Shown here one piece after another: positions 27,974 to 37,459 of a stretch of DNA of 44,813 bases (within the stretch, counting starts at the first letter, position 1; the number at the start of each line of letters is the position of its first letter). The notes below the pieces were generated by a model that saw only the letters and a program-made list of their open reading frames with translations, searched no databases and was not told the origin of the DNA. The stretch covers positions 1 through 44,813 of the forward strand of contig NZ_BAFB01000033.1 in assembly GCF_000248075.1 (NCBI RefSeq), read 5' to 3'. The position numbers and the translations under genes were made by a program. This DNA is from Gordonia otitidis NBRC 100426 (GTDB taxonomy: Bacteria; Actinomycetota; Actinomycetes; Mycobacteriales; Mycobacteriaceae).

Positions 27974-28851
27974 GCGAGACGTTCAGTTCACTGTCCCCGT
28001 CCGGTCCCACAAGGAGTTCCCACCCCACATTCGGCGTCGACATCTCGTCGTTCACCGACTTCCTCCGGGTTCATGCCCCCGATCAGTTGCCGCAGGCACG
28101 GGCTGAGCGCATGGGCACCTTCACCTCGACCACCGACACCTCCGAGATCCCGCATGGCACGACGATCGTTGCGGTGAGCTTTCCCGGTGGTGTGGTGCTC
28201 GCGGGCGATCGACGCGCGACGATGGGCAACATCATCGCCACCCGCGACGTGCAGAAGGTCTACATCACCGACGAGTACTCGGCCGCCGGGATCGCAGGCA
28301 CCGCAGGCATCGCGATCGAGATGGTCAGACTGTTCACGGTCGAACTCGAGCACTACGAGAAGATCGAGGGAGTTCCACTCACACTCGACGGCAAGGTCAG
28401 CAGGCTGGCCTCGATGGTGCGCGGCAATCTTGGTGCTGCGATGCAGGGGTTGGCCGCCATCCCGCTGCTCGTCGGCTACGACATCGACCACGACAGTCCG
28501 ACCGAGCGTGGCCGCATCTTCTCCTTCGATGTGGCCGGTGACCGGCACGAGGAGTTCGGCGGCTACCAGGCGATCGGCTCGGGCTCGGTGTTCGCCAAGT
28601 CGTCGCTGAAGAAGCTCTACCGCTCGGATCTCGACGCCGATTCGGCTCTGGCGATCGCCGTCGAATCCCTCTACGACGCCGCCGACGACGATTCGGCGAC
28701 CGGCGGTCCGGACATCGTCCGCAAGATCTTCCCGACAGCGGTCATCGTGAGCGCGGAGGGCGCGCGGGAAGTGGCCCCCGCTGACATCGAGACGGCAGCA
28801 CGCGCGATCATCGAGCGTCGTGCAGCTGAGCATGAGGAGGCACCGCGATGA
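27970..28851 (+). CDS. prcB: 20S proteasome beta subunit
   Basis: The proteolytic subunit of the bacterial 20S core. A 63-residue propeptide is cut off autocatalytically before T64 (PHG then TTIVAVSF), exposing the catalytic threonine. Relative to the mature chain, T1, D17 (D80 in AGDRRAT) and K33 (K96 in DVQKVYI) form the usual catalytic set. GSGS near residue 204 and [10 protein letters not shown] near 236 are family signatures. GTG at 27970 overlaps the pup stop by four bases, and its own TGA overlaps the prcA ATG by four bases. The N-terminal propeptide is shortish and Ser/Thr-rich in its first 20 residues. Confidence 0.98.
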   Translation: MSETFSSLSPSGPTRSSHPTFGVDISSFTDFLRVHAPDQLPQARAERMGTFTSTTDTSEIPHGTTIVAVSFPGGVVLAGDRRATMGNIIATRDVQKVYITDEYSAAGIAGTAGIAIEMVRLFTVELEHYEKIEGVPLTLDGKVSRLASMVRGNLGAAMQGLAAIPLLVGYDIDHDSPTERGRIFSFDVAGDRHEEFGGYQAIGSGSVFAKSSLKKLYRSDLDADSALAIAVESLYDAADDDSATGGPDIVRKIFPTAVIVSAEGAREVAPADIETAARAIIERRAAEHEEAPR

Positions 28852-29639
28852 CCTTCCCGTACTACGCAAGTGCCGAGCAGATCATGCGCGATCGCTCGGA
28901 ACTCGCGCGCAAGGGAATCGCTCGTGGTCGCAGTGTGGTGATCCTGACCTACGCCGACGGCGTGCTGTTCGTCGCGGAGAACCCGTCGAACACGCTACGG
29001 AAGACGAGTGAGATCTACGATCGGATCGGGTTCGCAGCCGTCGGCAAGTACAACGAGTTCGAAAGCCTGCGCAAGGCGGGTATCCAGCTCGCCGACATGC
29101 GCGGCTACTCCTACGACCGCGCAGACGTGTCCGCACTGTCGTTGGCCAACACCTATGCGAACGCCCTGGGTTCGGTGTTCACCGAGCAGGCAAAACCGTA
29201 CGAGGTCGAGTTGTGTGTGGCCGAGGTGGCCCGCTACGGCAAGCCGAAGCCGTCGCAACTGTTCCGGATCAGCTACGACGGGTCCATCGCGGACGAGACA
29301 CGCTTCATCGTCATGGGTGGTGCGACGGACGCCATCTCCGCGGCGCTCAAGGACAGCTACGAACCGGATCTTCCGCTCGCAGATGCTCTGAAGATCGCTG
29401 TGGAGGCGTTGTCGGCACCGACCGAGGGCACAAACGGATCGCCAACGGCGCCACGCGAACTCAACCCCGGCGATCTCGAAGTGGCAATCCTCGACCGCAA
29501 TCGCCCACGTCGTGCGTTCCGACGGTTGACCGCCGCATCCGTCGCCGACCTGCTGCCGGCACCCGCTGGCGAGTCGACCGCCTCCACCAACGGGGGAGAC
29601 GAGGGCAGCGACGCCTCCACGGATTCGAGCGCGTCCTGA
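28848..29639 (+). CDS. prcA: 20S proteasome alpha subunit
   Basis: The non-catalytic subunit that forms the outer rings and entry gate of the 20S core and whose pockets receive the QYL tail of Mpa. The 263-residue chain starts with the gating segment [20 protein letters not shown]; the lysine and helix-0 region RKGIARGRS follows. GYSYDRADV and [16 protein letters not shown] near residues 85-110 fit the alpha-subunit fold. The C-terminus (about 240-263) is Ser/Thr/Asp-rich and disordered. The ATG overlaps the prcB stop (ATGA) and has GAGGAGG about 8 bases upstream. Confidence 0.97.
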   Translation: MTFPYYASAEQIMRDRSELARKGIARGRSVVILTYADGVLFVAENPSNTLRKTSEIYDRIGFAAVGKYNEFESLRKAGIQLADMRGYSYDRADVSALSLANTYANALGSVFTEQAKPYEVELCVAEVARYGKPKPSQLFRISYDGSIADETRFIVMGGATDAISAALKDSYEPDLPLADALKIAVEALSAPTEGTNGSPTAPRELNPGDLEVAILDRNRPRRAFRRLTAASVADLLPAPAGESTASTNGGDEGSDASTDSSAS

Positions 29640-29671
29640 TCGCGCAACCGGTCTGCGTCGGACTCCGCGGG

Positions 29672-29677
29672 TAGGGT
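29672..29677 (+). promoter_or_regulatory. Candidate -10 element of pafA (leaderless)
   Basis: TAGGGT fits TANNNT and ends 6 bases before the GTG at 29684. The intervening TGAGGA is too close to act as a normal ribosome-binding site. It would allow pafA to be transcribed apart from pup-prcBA. Confidence 0.58.
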
Positions 29678-29683
29678 TGAGGA

Positions 29684-31042
29684 GTGCAACGTCGAATCAT
29701 GGGCATCGAGACTGAATTCGGTGTCACCTGCACCTTCCACGGCCACCGCCGACTGAGTCCCGACGAGGTCGCCCGATACCTGTTCCGCCGGGTCGTGTCG
29801 TGGGGGCGCTCATCGAATGTGTTCCTCCAGAACGGAGCGCGGCTCTACCTCGACGTAGGGTCGCATCCGGAGTACGCGACTGCCGAGTGCGACAGTCTCA
29901 TCCAGCTCATCAACCACGATCGCGCGGGAGAGCTGGTGCTCGAGGACCTTCTCGTCGACGCCGAACAGCGCCTCGCCGACGAGGGCATCGGCGGCGACAT
30001 CTACCTGTTCAAGAACAACACCGACTCTGCGGGCAACTCCTACGGGTGTCACGAGAACTATCTCGTGGTCCGGGCGGGCGAGTTCTCGCGGATCTCCGAC
30101 GTCTTGCTGCCGTTCCTGGTCACACGACAGTTGATCTGCGGCGCCGGAAAGGTTCTCGCCACGCCGAAGGCGGCGACGTTCTGCCTCTCCCAGCGCGCGG
30201 AGCACATCTGGGAGGGTGTGTCGTCCGCGACGACCCGCTCCCGCCCCATCATCAACACCCGCGACGAACCGCACGCCGATGCCGAGAAGTACCGACGACT
30301 GCACGTCATCGTCGGCGACTCCAACATGTCGGAGATGACGACGCTCCTCAAAGTCGGGTCGGCAGCGCTCGTCCTGGAGATGATCGAGGCCGGTGTCGCG
30401 TTCCGCGACTTCGCGCTCGACAATCCGATCCGGGCGATCCGTGAGGTCAGCCACGACCCCACGGGCCGACGCCCGGTCCGCCTCGCGGGCGGTCGTCAGG
30501 CCACGGCGCTGGAGATCCAGCGTGAATATCACGCGCGAGCCGTGGAGCATCTGGTCAATCGCGCGCCCGACCCCGAGATGGACATGGTGGTCGATCTGTG
30601 GGGGCGCATGCTGGACGCCGTCGAGAGCGACGATTTCTCCAAGGTCGACACCGAGATCGACTGGGTCATCAAGCGCAAGCTGTTCCAGCGCTATCAGGAC
30701 AAGTATTCGATGGAATTGTCGGACCCGAAGATCGCGCAGCTCGACCTCGCCTACCACGACATCAAGCGCGGGCGCGGCGTGTTCGACCTGCTGTCGCGCA
30801 AGGGACTCGTCACCCGCGCGACGACGGATGAGGCGATCAAGACCGCGGTCAACGAGCCTCCCCAGACGACGCGGGCCAAGCTGCGCGGTGATTTCATCTC
30901 GGCTGCGCAGAAGGCCGGCCGCGACTTCACCGTCGACTGGGTGCATCTGAAGCTCAACGACCAGGCCCAGCGCACGGTGTTGTGCAAGGACCCCTTCCGC
31001 AGCGTCGACGAGCGCGTCGATCGCTTGATCGCGTCCATGTAG
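29684..31042 (+). CDS. pafA: Pup-protein ligase
   Basis: PafA phosphorylates the C-terminal glutamate of Pup with ATP and couples it to substrate lysines. The 452 residues match the M. tuberculosis enzyme in length and, by eye, in most positions. Visible are E9 and E11 in GIETEFG (magnesium ligands), the catalytic D57 in [30 protein letters not shown] near 108-125, and [19 protein letters not shown]. The C-terminal small domain ends in [12 protein letters not shown], which contains the Pup-binding groove. Unlike Dop it lacks the Dop loop after the first strand. GTG at 29684 is fixed by the leaderless -10 and by conservation. Confidence 0.98.
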   Translation: MQRRIMGIETEFGVTCTFHGHRRLSPDEVARYLFRRVVSWGRSSNVFLQNGARLYLDVGSHPEYATAECDSLIQLINHDRAGELVLEDLLVDAEQRLADEGIGGDIYLFKNNTDSAGNSYGCHENYLVVRAGEFSRISDVLLPFLVTRQLICGAGKVLATPKAATFCLSQRAEHIWEGVSSATTRSRPIINTRDEPHADAEKYRRLHVIVGDSNMSEMTTLLKVGSAALVLEMIEAGVAFRDFALDNPIRAIREVSHDPTGRRPVRLAGGRQATALEIQREYHARAVEHLVNRAPDPEMDMVVDLWGRMLDAVESDDFSKVDTEIDWVIKRKLFQRYQDKYSMELSDPKIAQLDLAYHDIKRGRGVFDLLSRKGLVTRATTDEAIKTAVNEPPQTTRAKLRGDFISAAQKAGRDFTVDWVHLKLNDQAQRTVLCKDPFRSVDERVDRLIASM

Positions 31043-31045
31043 TCG

Positions 31046-31051
31046 TAAGCT
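31046..31051 (+). promoter_or_regulatory. Candidate -10 element of pafB (leaderless)
   Basis: TAAGCT fits TANNNT and ends 7 bases before the GTG at 31059. The whole pafA-pafB gap is 16 bases, so this element begins only 4 bases after the pafA stop. Confidence 0.5.
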
Positions 31052-31058
31052 GCAGGGC

Positions 31059-32048
31059 GTGGTTACGTCGAAAGTCGAGCGTCAGATCAACCTCGTGATC
31101 TGTCTGCTCTCGACCAAGCAGTACGTCACCGCCGAGTACATCCGCCGCAACGTGTTCGGCTACCAGGACCAGGACCGTTCGGCCGAGGCCTTCAACCGGA
31201 TGTTCGAGCGTGACAAGAACGATCTGCGCGATCTCGGTGTGCCGCTGGTGACCGGTCCGTCGCCGGAAAGCGGCGTCGAGGGGTACCGCATCGATCCCGA
31301 GACGTATTCGTTGCCCGACATCACGCTCGACCGGGAGGAGGCTGCGGCGATTGCGATGGCCGCAGCTCTCTGGGACAACTCCGATGTCTCGACCATCTCA
31401 CAGACGGCCGTTCTCAAACTCCAGGCGGCTGGGATCGATGTCCGTGCCGACGACGAGATCGGTGTGGCAGCGGTTTCTCAGCGTTCACTGGGCGGCGAGC
31501 ACTCGCTTGCTCCGACGCTGGCGGCCATCGACGCCGGGCAGGCCATCACATTCACCTACCGGGCGGGTTCGACGTCGTCCGGCGAGACCCGCACACTCGA
31601 GCCGTGGGGTGTGGTGACACACCGGGGTCGGTGGTATGTCGTGGGCCATGATCGCGACCGCGACGCGACGCGCACGTTCAGGCTCAGCCGGATCAGCGAT
31701 GTCGCGACCGCTGGTCCGGTCGGCGCAGTGCACCGACCCGACCACACCGACCTGCAGCAGATCGTGGCCGATGCCGTCGACGCCGCGTCGGGTTCGGACG
31801 GCCGGGCTGCACGCGTCTGGGTCGCGCAGGGCCGCGCAGCGGGCCTCCGACGTCTCGCTTCGTCGACCACGCCGGCCGTCTTCGACGGCGAGCCGGGCGA
31901 CGACCTCGTCATCGACATCAGATCGCTGGGCACACTGGCGAGGATGATCCTGGGCGCGGGCCCCGACGCCGTTGTTAGGGAGCCGACGGAGTTGCGCGAC
32001 CTCGTGGTGGCGGGGCTCGACCGGATCGTCGGGGTGAACGCCTCATGA
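31059..32048 (+). CDS. pafB: WYL-domain DNA-damage regulator PafB
   Basis: PafB pairs with PafC to activate RecA-independent DNA-damage promoters; it is named for its place next to pafA, not for a role in pupylation. In 329 residues: an N-terminal winged helix-turn-helix (KVERQINLVICLLSTKQYVTAEYIRRNVFGY, split here only for naming: residues 5-35), a linking acidic region, the WYL domain with WGVVTHRGRWYVVGHDRDR near 188-206 and an arginine-rich FRLSRIS, and a C-terminal WCX domain. The stop overlaps the pafC ATG by four bases, so the pair is made in equal amounts. Confidence 0.96.
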   Translation: MVTSKVERQINLVICLLSTKQYVTAEYIRRNVFGYQDQDRSAEAFNRMFERDKNDLRDLGVPLVTGPSPESGVEGYRIDPETYSLPDITLDREEAAAIAMAAALWDNSDVSTISQTAVLKLQAAGIDVRADDEIGVAAVSQRSLGGEHSLAPTLAAIDAGQAITFTYRAGSTSSGETRTLEPWGVVTHRGRWYVVGHDRDRDATRTFRLSRISDVATAGPVGAVHRPDHTDLQQIVADAVDAASGSDGRAARVWVAQGRAAGLRRLASSTTPAVFDGEPGDDLVIDIRSLGTLARMILGAGPDAVVREPTELRDLVVAGLDRIVGVNAS

Positions 32049-33010
32049 CGAGTGCGCAATCGCGCCGGTTGAATCGACTGCTTGCGCTGGTCCCGTACTT
32101 CTCCTCCCGCGGTGGCATCTCGGTGGCACAGGCTGCCGGGGACCTCGGCGTAACCGAGACCCAACTCCGCAAAGACCTCGAGCAACTGTTCGTGTGCGGT
32201 CTGCCGGGGTATTACCCCGACGATCTGATCGAGCTCGAGTTCTACGAGGGCTATGTCAACGTCGGGTTCACCGCAGGGATGGATCGTCCGCTGAGATTGA
32301 CGGGTGCCGAGGCGAGCGTGCTGCTGGTCGCGCTTCAAGCGCTGGTCGACATGGCTGGTGTCCTCGACCATCAGGCTGCGCGGCGCGCGATCGCCAAGAT
32401 CGAACAGGCCGTCGGCAAGTCGCTTCCGGCCGTCGCAACGGTGACCGATGACGATGACGCTGAGGAGAATCCGACATATGCCGCGGTACGCACCGCTGTC
32501 GCACAGAAGCGAGCACTCGACCTGACGTACTACTCCGCTACCCGTGACACGGTCAGCGAGCGAGTGGTCGACCCGATCCGCCTGCAGGGACTGAACTCCA
32601 ACACCTACCTCGAGGCGTGGTGTCGAGGCAGCGAGGGTGTGCGTCTGTTCCGGTTCGACCGGATCGAGGCCGCGCAGCTGCGCGACGAACCGTCGACACC
32701 ACCGGTCTCCGCGGAGGTGACGCAGCAGTCGGCGGTACTCGGTGACCATCCCGACCATCGGTCGGTCGATATCGACATCGATCCCGAGCAGGCGTGGGTA
32801 CTCGACTACTACCGGATCGAGCAGCTCGACGACGTGTCCGCCGACCGCAACCCAACCGCACCGGTCAGGGGTCGCCTCGCATACGGCTCGCCCGAGTGGC
32901 TGACCCGGTTCCTCCTGGGATTCGGCGGTACTGTGCGCGCCGTCGGGGATGAACGGGTCGACGACGCGGTGACCGGCGCCGCGCAGGCAGCCCTCGCGCG
33001 GTACCGGTGA
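32045..33010 (+). CDS. pafC: WYL-domain DNA-damage regulator PafC
   Basis: The partner of PafB. The 321-residue chain has a helix-turn-helix (SRRLNRLLALVPYFSSRGG, then VAQAAGDLGVTETQLRKDL), a middle linker, a WYL-like domain with LTYYSATRDTVSERVVDP, NTYLEAWCRG and LFRFDRIE, and a C-terminal WCX domain ending ALARYR. The ATG at 32045 lies in an ATGA overlap with pafB. The stop codon itself forms part of a 9-base inverted repeat that spans the following gap. Confidence 0.96.
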   Translation: MTSAQSRRLNRLLALVPYFSSRGGISVAQAAGDLGVTETQLRKDLEQLFVCGLPGYYPDDLIELEFYEGYVNVGFTAGMDRPLRLTGAEASVLLVALQALVDMAGVLDHQAARRAIAKIEQAVGKSLPAVATVTDDDDAEENPTYAAVRTAVAQKRALDLTYYSATRDTVSERVVDPIRLQGLNSNTYLEAWCRGSEGVRLFRFDRIEAAQLRDEPSTPPVSAEVTQQSAVLGDHPDHRSVDIDIDPEQAWVLDYYRIEQLDDVSADRNPTAPVRGRLAYGSPEWLTRFLLGFGGTVRAVGDERVDDAVTGAAQAALARYR

Positions 33011-33067
33011 GCCTGCAGCCGCCGAGACCTGCGGGGTCCGCTGACACGCCACGATCCGGCAGGCTCA
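33008..33067. repeat. Inverted repeat spanning the pafC stop and the gap before tatA
   Basis: TGAGCCTGC (33008-33016) and GCAGGCTCA (33059-33067) are perfect 9-base arms separated by 42 bases, which themselves hold a small GCGG-GGT-CCGC hairpin. The left arm includes the pafC stop codon. It could be a terminator or processing structure separating pafBC from the tat genes; no U-run follows. Confidence 0.4.
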
Positions 33068-33131
33068 TCACTGCGAGGGTAGGGTGCGTCGGGGGCCGGA
33101 TCTCGGAGCTCGCCCTGGGCTGGCATCGCGG

Positions 33132-33137
33132 TACGAT
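33132..33137 (+). promoter_or_regulatory. Possible -10 element of tatA (leadered)
   Basis: TACGAT fits TANNNT and would start a leader of about 24 bases that contains GGAAGG (33154-33159), 8 bases before the tatA ATG. The -35 is not recognisable. Confidence 0.4.
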
Positions 33138-33167
33138 GGCTGAGAATACAAGCGGAAGGTTGTTCTG

Positions 33168-33458
33168 ATGGGTGCAATGTCGTGGTGGCACTGGCTGATC
33201 GTGCTGGTGGTGGTGCTGCTGCTGTTCGGCTCCAAGAAGCTTCCCGATGCGGCGCGTGGTCTCGGTCAGTCGCTGCGTATCTTCAAGAGCGAAGTCCAGG
33301 AGATGCAGCGCGACGGCGACAACACGGCGCCCGCCGCTCCGGAGTCGCCCGACGAGGCTACGCCCCAACGCGAGCTGCCCCGGTCGGAGACTGGGACCAC
33401 CGATACCGGTACCGCCGCAACGCAACCCACCCCGGATCAGACCAAGAAGTCGGCGTAG
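33168..33458 (+). CDS. tatA: Sec-independent protein translocase subunit TatA
   Basis: TatA forms the pore-like oligomer of the twin-arginine system, which exports folded proteins. The 96-residue protein has the short N-terminal membrane helix ([13 protein letters not shown], residues 8-20), the invariant FG hinge, and the amphipathic helix [22 protein letters not shown] (named in two parts: [10 protein letters not shown] and [12 protein letters not shown]). The rest is a Pro/Thr/Glu-rich tail. It is the first gene of tatA-tatC, with tatB elsewhere as usual in actinobacteria. Confidence 0.97.
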   Translation: MGAMSWWHWLIVLVVVLLLFGSKKLPDAARGLGQSLRIFKSEVQEMQRDGDNTAPAAPESPDEATPQRELPRSETGTTDTGTAATQPTPDQTKKSA

Positions 33459-33478
33459 CCGCGTACCGGGACACCTGA

Positions 33479-34459
33479 GTGCGGATTCCATTCGACCCGA
33501 GGTACCGCAAGCGCAAACTCAACCCCGACGGCACGATGCCGTTGGTGGAGCATCTGTTCGAGCTGCGTACCCGTCTGCTCATCTCGATGGCCGCGATCGT
33601 CGTCACGACGATCCTCGGCTTCGTCTGGTACTCCTACGGGATCTTCGGACTGCCCACCCTCGGTGATCTGCTCCGCGAGCCGTACTGTTCGCTGCCCGCG
33701 TCCTCGCGAGCCACGTTGACCGCGGACGACTCGTGCCGGTTGCTCGCGACAGGCCCGTTCGACCAGTTCATGCTGCGGCTCAAGGTCGCGCTGACCGCGG
33801 GAGTCGTGCTGGCTTGCCCGGTGTGGCTCTACCAGATCTGGCAGTTCGTCACTCCGGGTCTGCTCGACAAGGAACGTAAGTACGCGATCTCGTTCGTGTC
33901 GGCGGCCGCTGTGCTGTTCGTGGCGGGCGCCGTACTCGCATACCTCGTGGTCGCGAAAGCCTTCCACTTCTTGCTGACTGTCGGAAACAACGTGCAGGTC
34001 ACAGCGTTGGCAGGCGACCAGTACTTCGGCTTCATGATCCATCTGCTGATCATCTTCGGGGTGAGCTTCGAGTTGCCTCTGCTCATCGTCGCCCTGAACA
34101 CCGTTGGCGTGCTGCGTTATCCGCGGCTCAAGGCCTGGCGTCGCGGGTTGATCTTCGCACTGTTCGTGTTCGCTGCCGTCGTGACTCCCGGTCAGGATCC
34201 GTTCACCATGCTCGCCCTTGCGTTGGCCCTTACCGTGCTGCTCGAGGTGGCCATCCAGTTCTCCAGGATCAACGACCGCCGACGTGCACGCAACGAGCCC
34301 GATTGGGCGTCCATCCCCGACGATCAGGCCAGCCCGCTGCCGGACGTGTCGCCGCGTCCCCGGCCGTCATCGGTCGCCGGGGCGTCGCCGGTGGCCACCG
34401 TGCCGGCGACGGGTCGTACCTCGGTACGCGACGCATCGACCTTCGACGACGTCCTCTGA
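33479..34459 (+). CDS. tatC: Sec-independent protein translocase subunit TatC
   Basis: TatC is the six-helix receptor for twin-arginine signal peptides. The N-terminal cytoplasmic motif [14 protein letters not shown] (residues 20-33) includes the conserved glutamate, and six hydrophobic segments follow, with [13 protein letters not shown] in the first cytoplasmic loop and a C-terminal [13 protein letters not shown] before the last helix. The 326 residues include a 60-residue Pro/Ser/Arg-rich tail typical of actinobacteria. GTG at 33479 is 20 bases after the tatA stop; the ribosome-binding site is weak. The stop is 5 bases before the helicase ATG. Confidence 0.97.
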   Translation: MRIPFDPRYRKRKLNPDGTMPLVEHLFELRTRLLISMAAIVVTTILGFVWYSYGIFGLPTLGDLLREPYCSLPASSRATLTADDSCRLLATGPFDQFMLRLKVALTAGVVLACPVWLYQIWQFVTPGLLDKERKYAISFVSAAAVLFVAGAVLAYLVVAKAFHFLLTVGNNVQVTALAGDQYFGFMIHLLIIFGVSFELPLLIVALNTVGVLRYPRLKAWRRGLIFALFVFAAVVTPGQDPFTMLALALALTVLLEVAIQFSRINDRRRARNEPDWASIPDDQASPLPDVSPRPRPSSVAGASPVATVPATGRTSVRDASTFDDVL

Positions 34460-34464
34460 CCGTG

Positions 34465-37278
34465 ATGTCCGCTGAGCACACGGAGTTCGACCGCTTCGCG
34501 GAAGGACTGTCGTTCCATCTCGACGACTTCCAACGTGTGGCCTGCCACGCGCTCGAGGACGGGCGCGGCGTCCTGGTGTGTGCACCGACCGGCGCCGGCA
34601 AGACGATCGTCGGCGAGTTCGCGGTGCACCTGGCCCTGGCCGGCGGAACCAAGTGCTTCTACACGACGCCGATCAAGGCACTGAGCAACCAGAAGTACGC
34701 CGATCTCGTTGCGGTGCACGGCAAGCAAGCGGTCGGGCTCCTGACCGGCGACAGCTCGATCAATTCCGACGCTCCTGTGGTCGTGATGACCACGGAAGTG
34801 GTCCGCAATATGATCTACGCCAATTCGCCGGCACTGCAAGGCCTGTCGCACGTCGTGATGGACGAGGTCCACTTCCTCGCGGATCGCTTCCGGGGCGCGG
34901 TGTGGGAAGAGGTGATCCTGGGTCTAGACCCGTCGGTGCGCGTGGTGAGCCTGTCGGCGACTGTCAGCAACGCCGAGGAGTTCGGTGACTGGATTCAGAC
35001 GGTCCGGGGCGAGGTCACGGTCATCGTCGACGAGCACCGGCCGGTTCCGCTCCAACAGCACATGCTCGTCGGCTCGCAGATGTTCGATCTGTTCGACCCG
35101 CACTGGCAGGGCGGAGGCAAACCGCAGGTCAACCCCGAGCTCAAACGCTACATCCGGCACAGGATGTTGCTCGCCGACGAGCGGGAGGGTGCTCGTGGAC
35201 GTGACCGGCGATCAGGGCGGGGCCGAACACGGTCGCCGGCGCGGGGTCGTGGACCGGGAGCACTGGCACGCCCGCAGCTCGTCGCCCGTCTCGACCGCGA
35301 GGGGTTGCTGCCGGCGATCGGTTTCATCTTCTCCCGCGTCGGATGCGATGCCGCGTTGGCGCAGTGTCTTCGATCAGGGTTGACGCTGCTGACCCCTGAG
35401 GAGTCAAGCGCGGTCGACGAGGTCGTCGACCGCCACATCACCGAGATCGCGCCGGGAGATGCCGACGTGCTCGGAGTCGACGAGTGGCGGGCGGGTCTGC
35501 GCCGTGGGTTCGCCGCGCACCACGCAGGCCTTCTCCCAACCTTCCGGCACACGGTGGAAGAGCTCTTCGTCAAGGGCCTGGTGCGGATGGTGTTCGCGAC
35601 CGAGACACTCGCTCTGGGCATCAACATGCCTGCGCGATCGGTCGTGCTCGAGCGCTTGGTCAAGTTCAACGGCGAATCGCACGTCGACCTGACACCGGGG
35701 GAGTTCACCCAGCTGACCGGTCGCGCGGGACGTCGAGGAATCGACGTCGAGGGGCACGCCGTCGTGGTGTGGACGCCGGAGCTCGTACCCGAGCAGGTCG
35801 CCGGCCTGGCGGGGGCGCGGACCTTCCCCCTGCGCAGTTCCTTCGCGCCCGAGTACAACATGGCGGTCAACCTGATCGGTCGGCGGGGACTCGCCGGATC
35901 GCGTGAGCTGCTGAACCGGTCGTTCGCACAGTTCCAGGCCGACCGCTCCGTCGTCGGACAGTCCCGCAAGGTCGACGACATGTACCGCAGGTTGCGCAAA
36001 CTCGATGTCGAACTCGCGGGCGCGGCGACGAAACGGGGGATCGAGCCGGGCAGTATCACCGGACTCGACGACGACAGCACCGACGCCGACCCCCGGGATC
36101 CGTATCGCGGCTTCCTCGGTTACGTGACGCTTCGTGAGGAGATCCGCAGGCGAGAACGTGACCTCAAGTTCCGCAGCCGCGTCGCCTCCCAGGAGTCGAC
36201 GGTCGCCGACCTCGCTGCGCTCAAGCGCGGACATGTCATCGGCGTGCCGGGCGGCCGCCATCGCGGACTCGCGGTCGTGCTGGAACCGGCGACCCAGTCG
36301 GCCGACCCCAAACCGCTGGTACTCAGCGAGGACGCCTGGTGCGGTCGAGTGGGTACGCGCGATTTCGTCAATCCGCCCGAGGTCCTCGGTCACATGAGGT
36401 TGCCCAAGAATCCCGATCGCCGGACGGGACGTGGTCGGCGCGACCTGGCATCGGCGCTGCGGTCGACCGGCATCGAAATGCCGCGCGGTCGACAGAAGAA
36501 GAGAGCGTTGGCCGCCGACGACACCGAGTTGGCTCGTCTGCGCCACGAACTGCGCGCACACCCTGCGCACCAGATCGCCAACGGTGACGACCTGTTCCGA
36601 CTCGCCGAGCAACGTAATCGACTGATCCGTGAGATCGTCTCGGCCGAACGCGCGATCGACGAGCGCACGTCGACGCTCGGCGTGACCTTCGACAGGATCG
36701 TGGGCGTGCTGATGGAGTTCGGTTACCTCGAGAAGGTTCGTAACGAGGTCGAGGTCACGCCGACCGGGCACCTCCTCAGTCGTATTTACAGCGAGAGTGA
36801 CCTGCTGGTGACGGAGTGCATCCGCGCCGGGATCTGGGACACGCTCGGGCCGGCAGAGCTCTCGGCCGTCGTCGCCGCGATGGTCTTCGAGTCGCGACGC
36901 GACAGCCACGCGGGCGCCGATGCCATGCCGGGCAACACGGCGTTGCGCACTGCGATCGCCGAAACCGTCGACATCTGGCATCAGGTCACCGATGTGGAAC
37001 GCCGACACGGTGTGTCGCCGACACGCGAACCGGACACCGGGTTCTCGATCGCGGTCTCGCTCTGGGCTTCAGGACGGTCACTCACGGAATCGCTGGCTGC
37101 TGCGGGGGAACGCGGCCAATTGCTCTCACCCGGTGACTTCGTACGTTGGAACCGGCAGGTCGTCGACCTGCTGGAACAGATTCGACTAGGCGTCGGCGAC
37201 GACGCGCCGCTCGCTCGCTCGGCTCGCTCGGCGGTAGGCGCAATCCGTCGCGGTGTGGTGGCCGCGGAGCTCGGCTGA
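34465..37278 (+). CDS. helY: HelY-like superfamily 2 RNA/DNA helicase
   Basis: A 937-residue Ski2/Mtr4-like helicase. Walker A is APTGAGKT at 40-47, the DEVH box is D133-E134-V135-H136, ATETLALGINMPAR lies near 385, and motif VI is QLTGRAGRRG at 416-425. After the two RecA-like domains come a winged-helix part and a C-terminal DSHCT domain. A charged arginine/glycine-rich insertion (about residues 241-268) sits between the two halves of the helicase core. The likely substrate is structured RNA, by analogy to Ski2-like proteins; this has not been shown. ATG at 34465 (GTG at 34462 adjacent) is taken; the longer upstream frame is the antiparallel-frame overlap with tatC and is not used. Confidence 0.93.
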   Translation: MSAEHTEFDRFAEGLSFHLDDFQRVACHALEDGRGVLVCAPTGAGKTIVGEFAVHLALAGGTKCFYTTPIKALSNQKYADLVAVHGKQAVGLLTGDSSINSDAPVVVMTTEVVRNMIYANSPALQGLSHVVMDEVHFLADRFRGAVWEEVILGLDPSVRVVSLSATVSNAEEFGDWIQTVRGEVTVIVDEHRPVPLQQHMLVGSQMFDLFDPHWQGGGKPQVNPELKRYIRHRMLLADEREGARGRDRRSGRGRTRSPARGRGPGALARPQLVARLDREGLLPAIGFIFSRVGCDAALAQCLRSGLTLLTPEESSAVDEVVDRHITEIAPGDADVLGVDEWRAGLRRGFAAHHAGLLPTFRHTVEELFVKGLVRMVFATETLALGINMPARSVVLERLVKFNGESHVDLTPGEFTQLTGRAGRRGIDVEGHAVVVWTPELVPEQVAGLAGARTFPLRSSFAPEYNMAVNLIGRRGLAGSRELLNRSFAQFQADRSVVGQSRKVDDMYRRLRKLDVELAGAATKRGIEPGSITGLDDDSTDADPRDPYRGFLGYVTLREEIRRRERDLKFRSRVASQESTVADLAALKRGHVIGVPGGRHRGLAVVLEPATQSADPKPLVLSEDAWCGRVGTRDFVNPPEVLGHMRLPKNPDRRTGRGRRDLASALRSTGIEMPRGRQKKRALAADDTELARLRHELRAHPAHQIANGDDLFRLAEQRNRLIREIVSAERAIDERTSTLGVTFDRIVGVLMEFGYLEKVRNEVEVTPTGHLLSRIYSESDLLVTECIRAGIWDTLGPAELSAVVAAMVFESRRDSHAGADAMPGNTALRTAIAETVDIWHQVTDVERRHGVSPTREPDTGFSIAVSLWASGRSLTESLAAAGERGQLLSPGDFVRWNRQVVDLLEQIRLGVGDDAPLARSARSAVGAIRRGVVAAELG

Positions 37279-37459
37279 GGTCACAGGGAACTCGCTGCCA
37301 CAGGCTGTACCGCCTGAACGACCACGAGGATCCGCTGCGGTAACCTTCACTTCGCATAAGGGTCGGCGGCGACGTCACGGGAGACATACGTCAGGCCGCG
37401 GAACCGGATCGTTCGACATGCCCACCGGCACCACTGCCGGCTGATCGGAAGAGAGACGT

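Noticed and set aside
29660..29677. PafBC-type element before pafA
   Set aside because: The sequence 8 bases before the -10 matches only 5 of 9 positions of TTGTCRGTG.
29672..29683. TGAGGA before pafA as a Shine-Dalgarno site
   Set aside because: It directly touches the start codon; spacing is too short and the leaderless -10 explains the start better.
35160..35300. Possible frameshift in the helicase gene
   Set aside because: The flanking helicase sequence stays in one frame on both sides, so the odd stretch is an Arg/Gly-rich linker rather than a frame break.
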